Below are positions 63,664-64,000 of a stretch of 64,000 nt of DNA, in pieces. Each line of letters opens with the position of its first letter. Positions within the stretch are counted from its first letter, which is position 1. Under the pieces are notes generated by a model, which saw only the letters and a list, made by a program, of their open reading frames with translations, ran no database searches and had not been told where the DNA came from. A program made the position numbers and the translations under genes. The DNA is from Cellulomonas soli (GTDB lineage: Bacteria > Actinomycetota > Actinomycetes > Actinomycetales > Cellulomonadaceae): contig NZ_JACBZJ010000001.1 of assembly GCF_013409305.1 (NCBI RefSeq), positions 2,232,001-2,296,000 on the forward strand. The letters run 5' to 3'.

Positions 63664-64000
63664 TCAGATCCGGGACCAGCGCGGCGCGCGCAGCACCAGC
63701 AGCGTGACGATCCCGGCGAGCAGCCCCCAGAACGCGGCCGAGATCCGCAGCGGGGCGATGCCCGAGACGGTGACCAGCAGCGTGACGGCGGCCGCCTCGC
63801 GCATCCCGGGCGTGCCGGGGTCGTCGGCTTCGAGCCGGAACGCGGCGCCGAGCGCGGCCGCCATGGTGCCGACGAGCGCGAGCCCGGCCCCGGCGGCGAC
63901 GAGCCCGTCCGGTGCGGCGAGGGCGATCGCGGCGACGGCCGCCGAGCCGATGCCGAGCAGCACGTACCCGCCGCCGGCCGTCAGGGCGGCCCGCCACCTG
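63664..64000 (-). CDS. benE: BenE-family benzoate/aromatic transporter, C-terminal part (partial)
   Basis: The last 111 codons of a membrane protein whose start lies beyond the window. MREAAAVTLLVTVSGIAPLRISAAFWGLLAGIVTLLVL matches the conserved C-terminal block of BenE/benzoate-proton symporters (VTASGxxxxGIGSAFWGL). Four hydrophobic segments are visible. The usual substrate is benzoate or a related aromatic acid; only the C-terminal third is seen, so the assignment rests on that block. Confidence 0.75.
   Translation of the reverse strand, partial: RWRAALTAGGGYVLLGIGSAAVAAIALAAPDGLVAAGAGLALVGTMAAALGAAFRLEADDPGTPGMREAAAVTLLVTVSGIAPLRISAAFWGLLAGIVTLLVLRAPRWSRI

Noticed and set aside
1..64000. 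CRISPR array, rRNA, or insertion sequence with transposase
   Set aside because: No regularly spaced repeats, no rRNA stretches and no transposase-like ORF were seen on either strand.

Overview
The window is very GC-rich DNA from an actinomycete. Gene content and order (tmk next to holB, MsiK-dependent type sugar ABC operons without an ATPase gene, DUF2510 and DUF3806 proteins, many leaderless genes, GTGA and ATGA overlaps) suggest a soil or cellulolytic Micrococcales such as Cellulomonas. The genus is an inference; no rRNA gene is present.

Layout. 1-9,900: a partial membrane protein, a Gfo/Idh/MocA oxidoreductase, tmk, a minus-strand operon (secreted protein, lipoprotein, response regulator, histidine kinase), holB behind a short leader ORF, a secreted alpha/beta-hydrolase peptidase, two DUF2510 proteins around tRNA-Thr(CGU), and an acetyltransferase. 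9,900-24,400: a divergent amino-sugar and galactoside locus. The minus operon carries a binding protein, two permeases, a heparinase-like protein, two SIS proteins and NagB. The plus operon carries a ROK repressor, a BadF-type GlcNAc kinase, a GH2 beta-galactosidase and an MFS transporter. 24,500-29,200: small DUF proteins, an M15 peptidase and an LigD-type polymerase domain. 29,200-37,400: a large LuxR regulator, an RsbW-like ATPase, a MinD/ParA-like protein, and an ECF sigma factor with a membrane partner.

37,486-44,085 is a second sugar locus: GH42 beta-galactosidase, divergent binding protein, two permeases and a LacI regulator, with a strong inverted-repeat operator between the divergent genes. 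44,100-50,400 holds a HIT protein, a 5'-3' exonuclease whose 5' end is split and duplicated around a low-GC single-gene insertion, an ECF42/DGPF pair, RNase HI and HicAB. 50,500-61,440 holds a subtilase, an isoaspartyl methyltransferase, an HTH protein, a second M15 peptidase, a LuxR-type ATPase lacking its HTH, OsmC, and feoABC under an iron box. The window ends with a lower-GC four-gene cluster resembling a type VII secretion substrate module, followed by a truncated benE.

The most unusual structure is the cassette at 45,058-45,614. A foreign gene sits between two 27-bp direct repeats derived from the exonuclease gene. It appears to have taken over the host gene's original promoter and to supply a new promoter and start for the host gene. 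The two sugar loci share a design (divergent genes, no ATPase, a hairpin between binding protein and first permease), and several regulons can be read from repeated promoter motifs.
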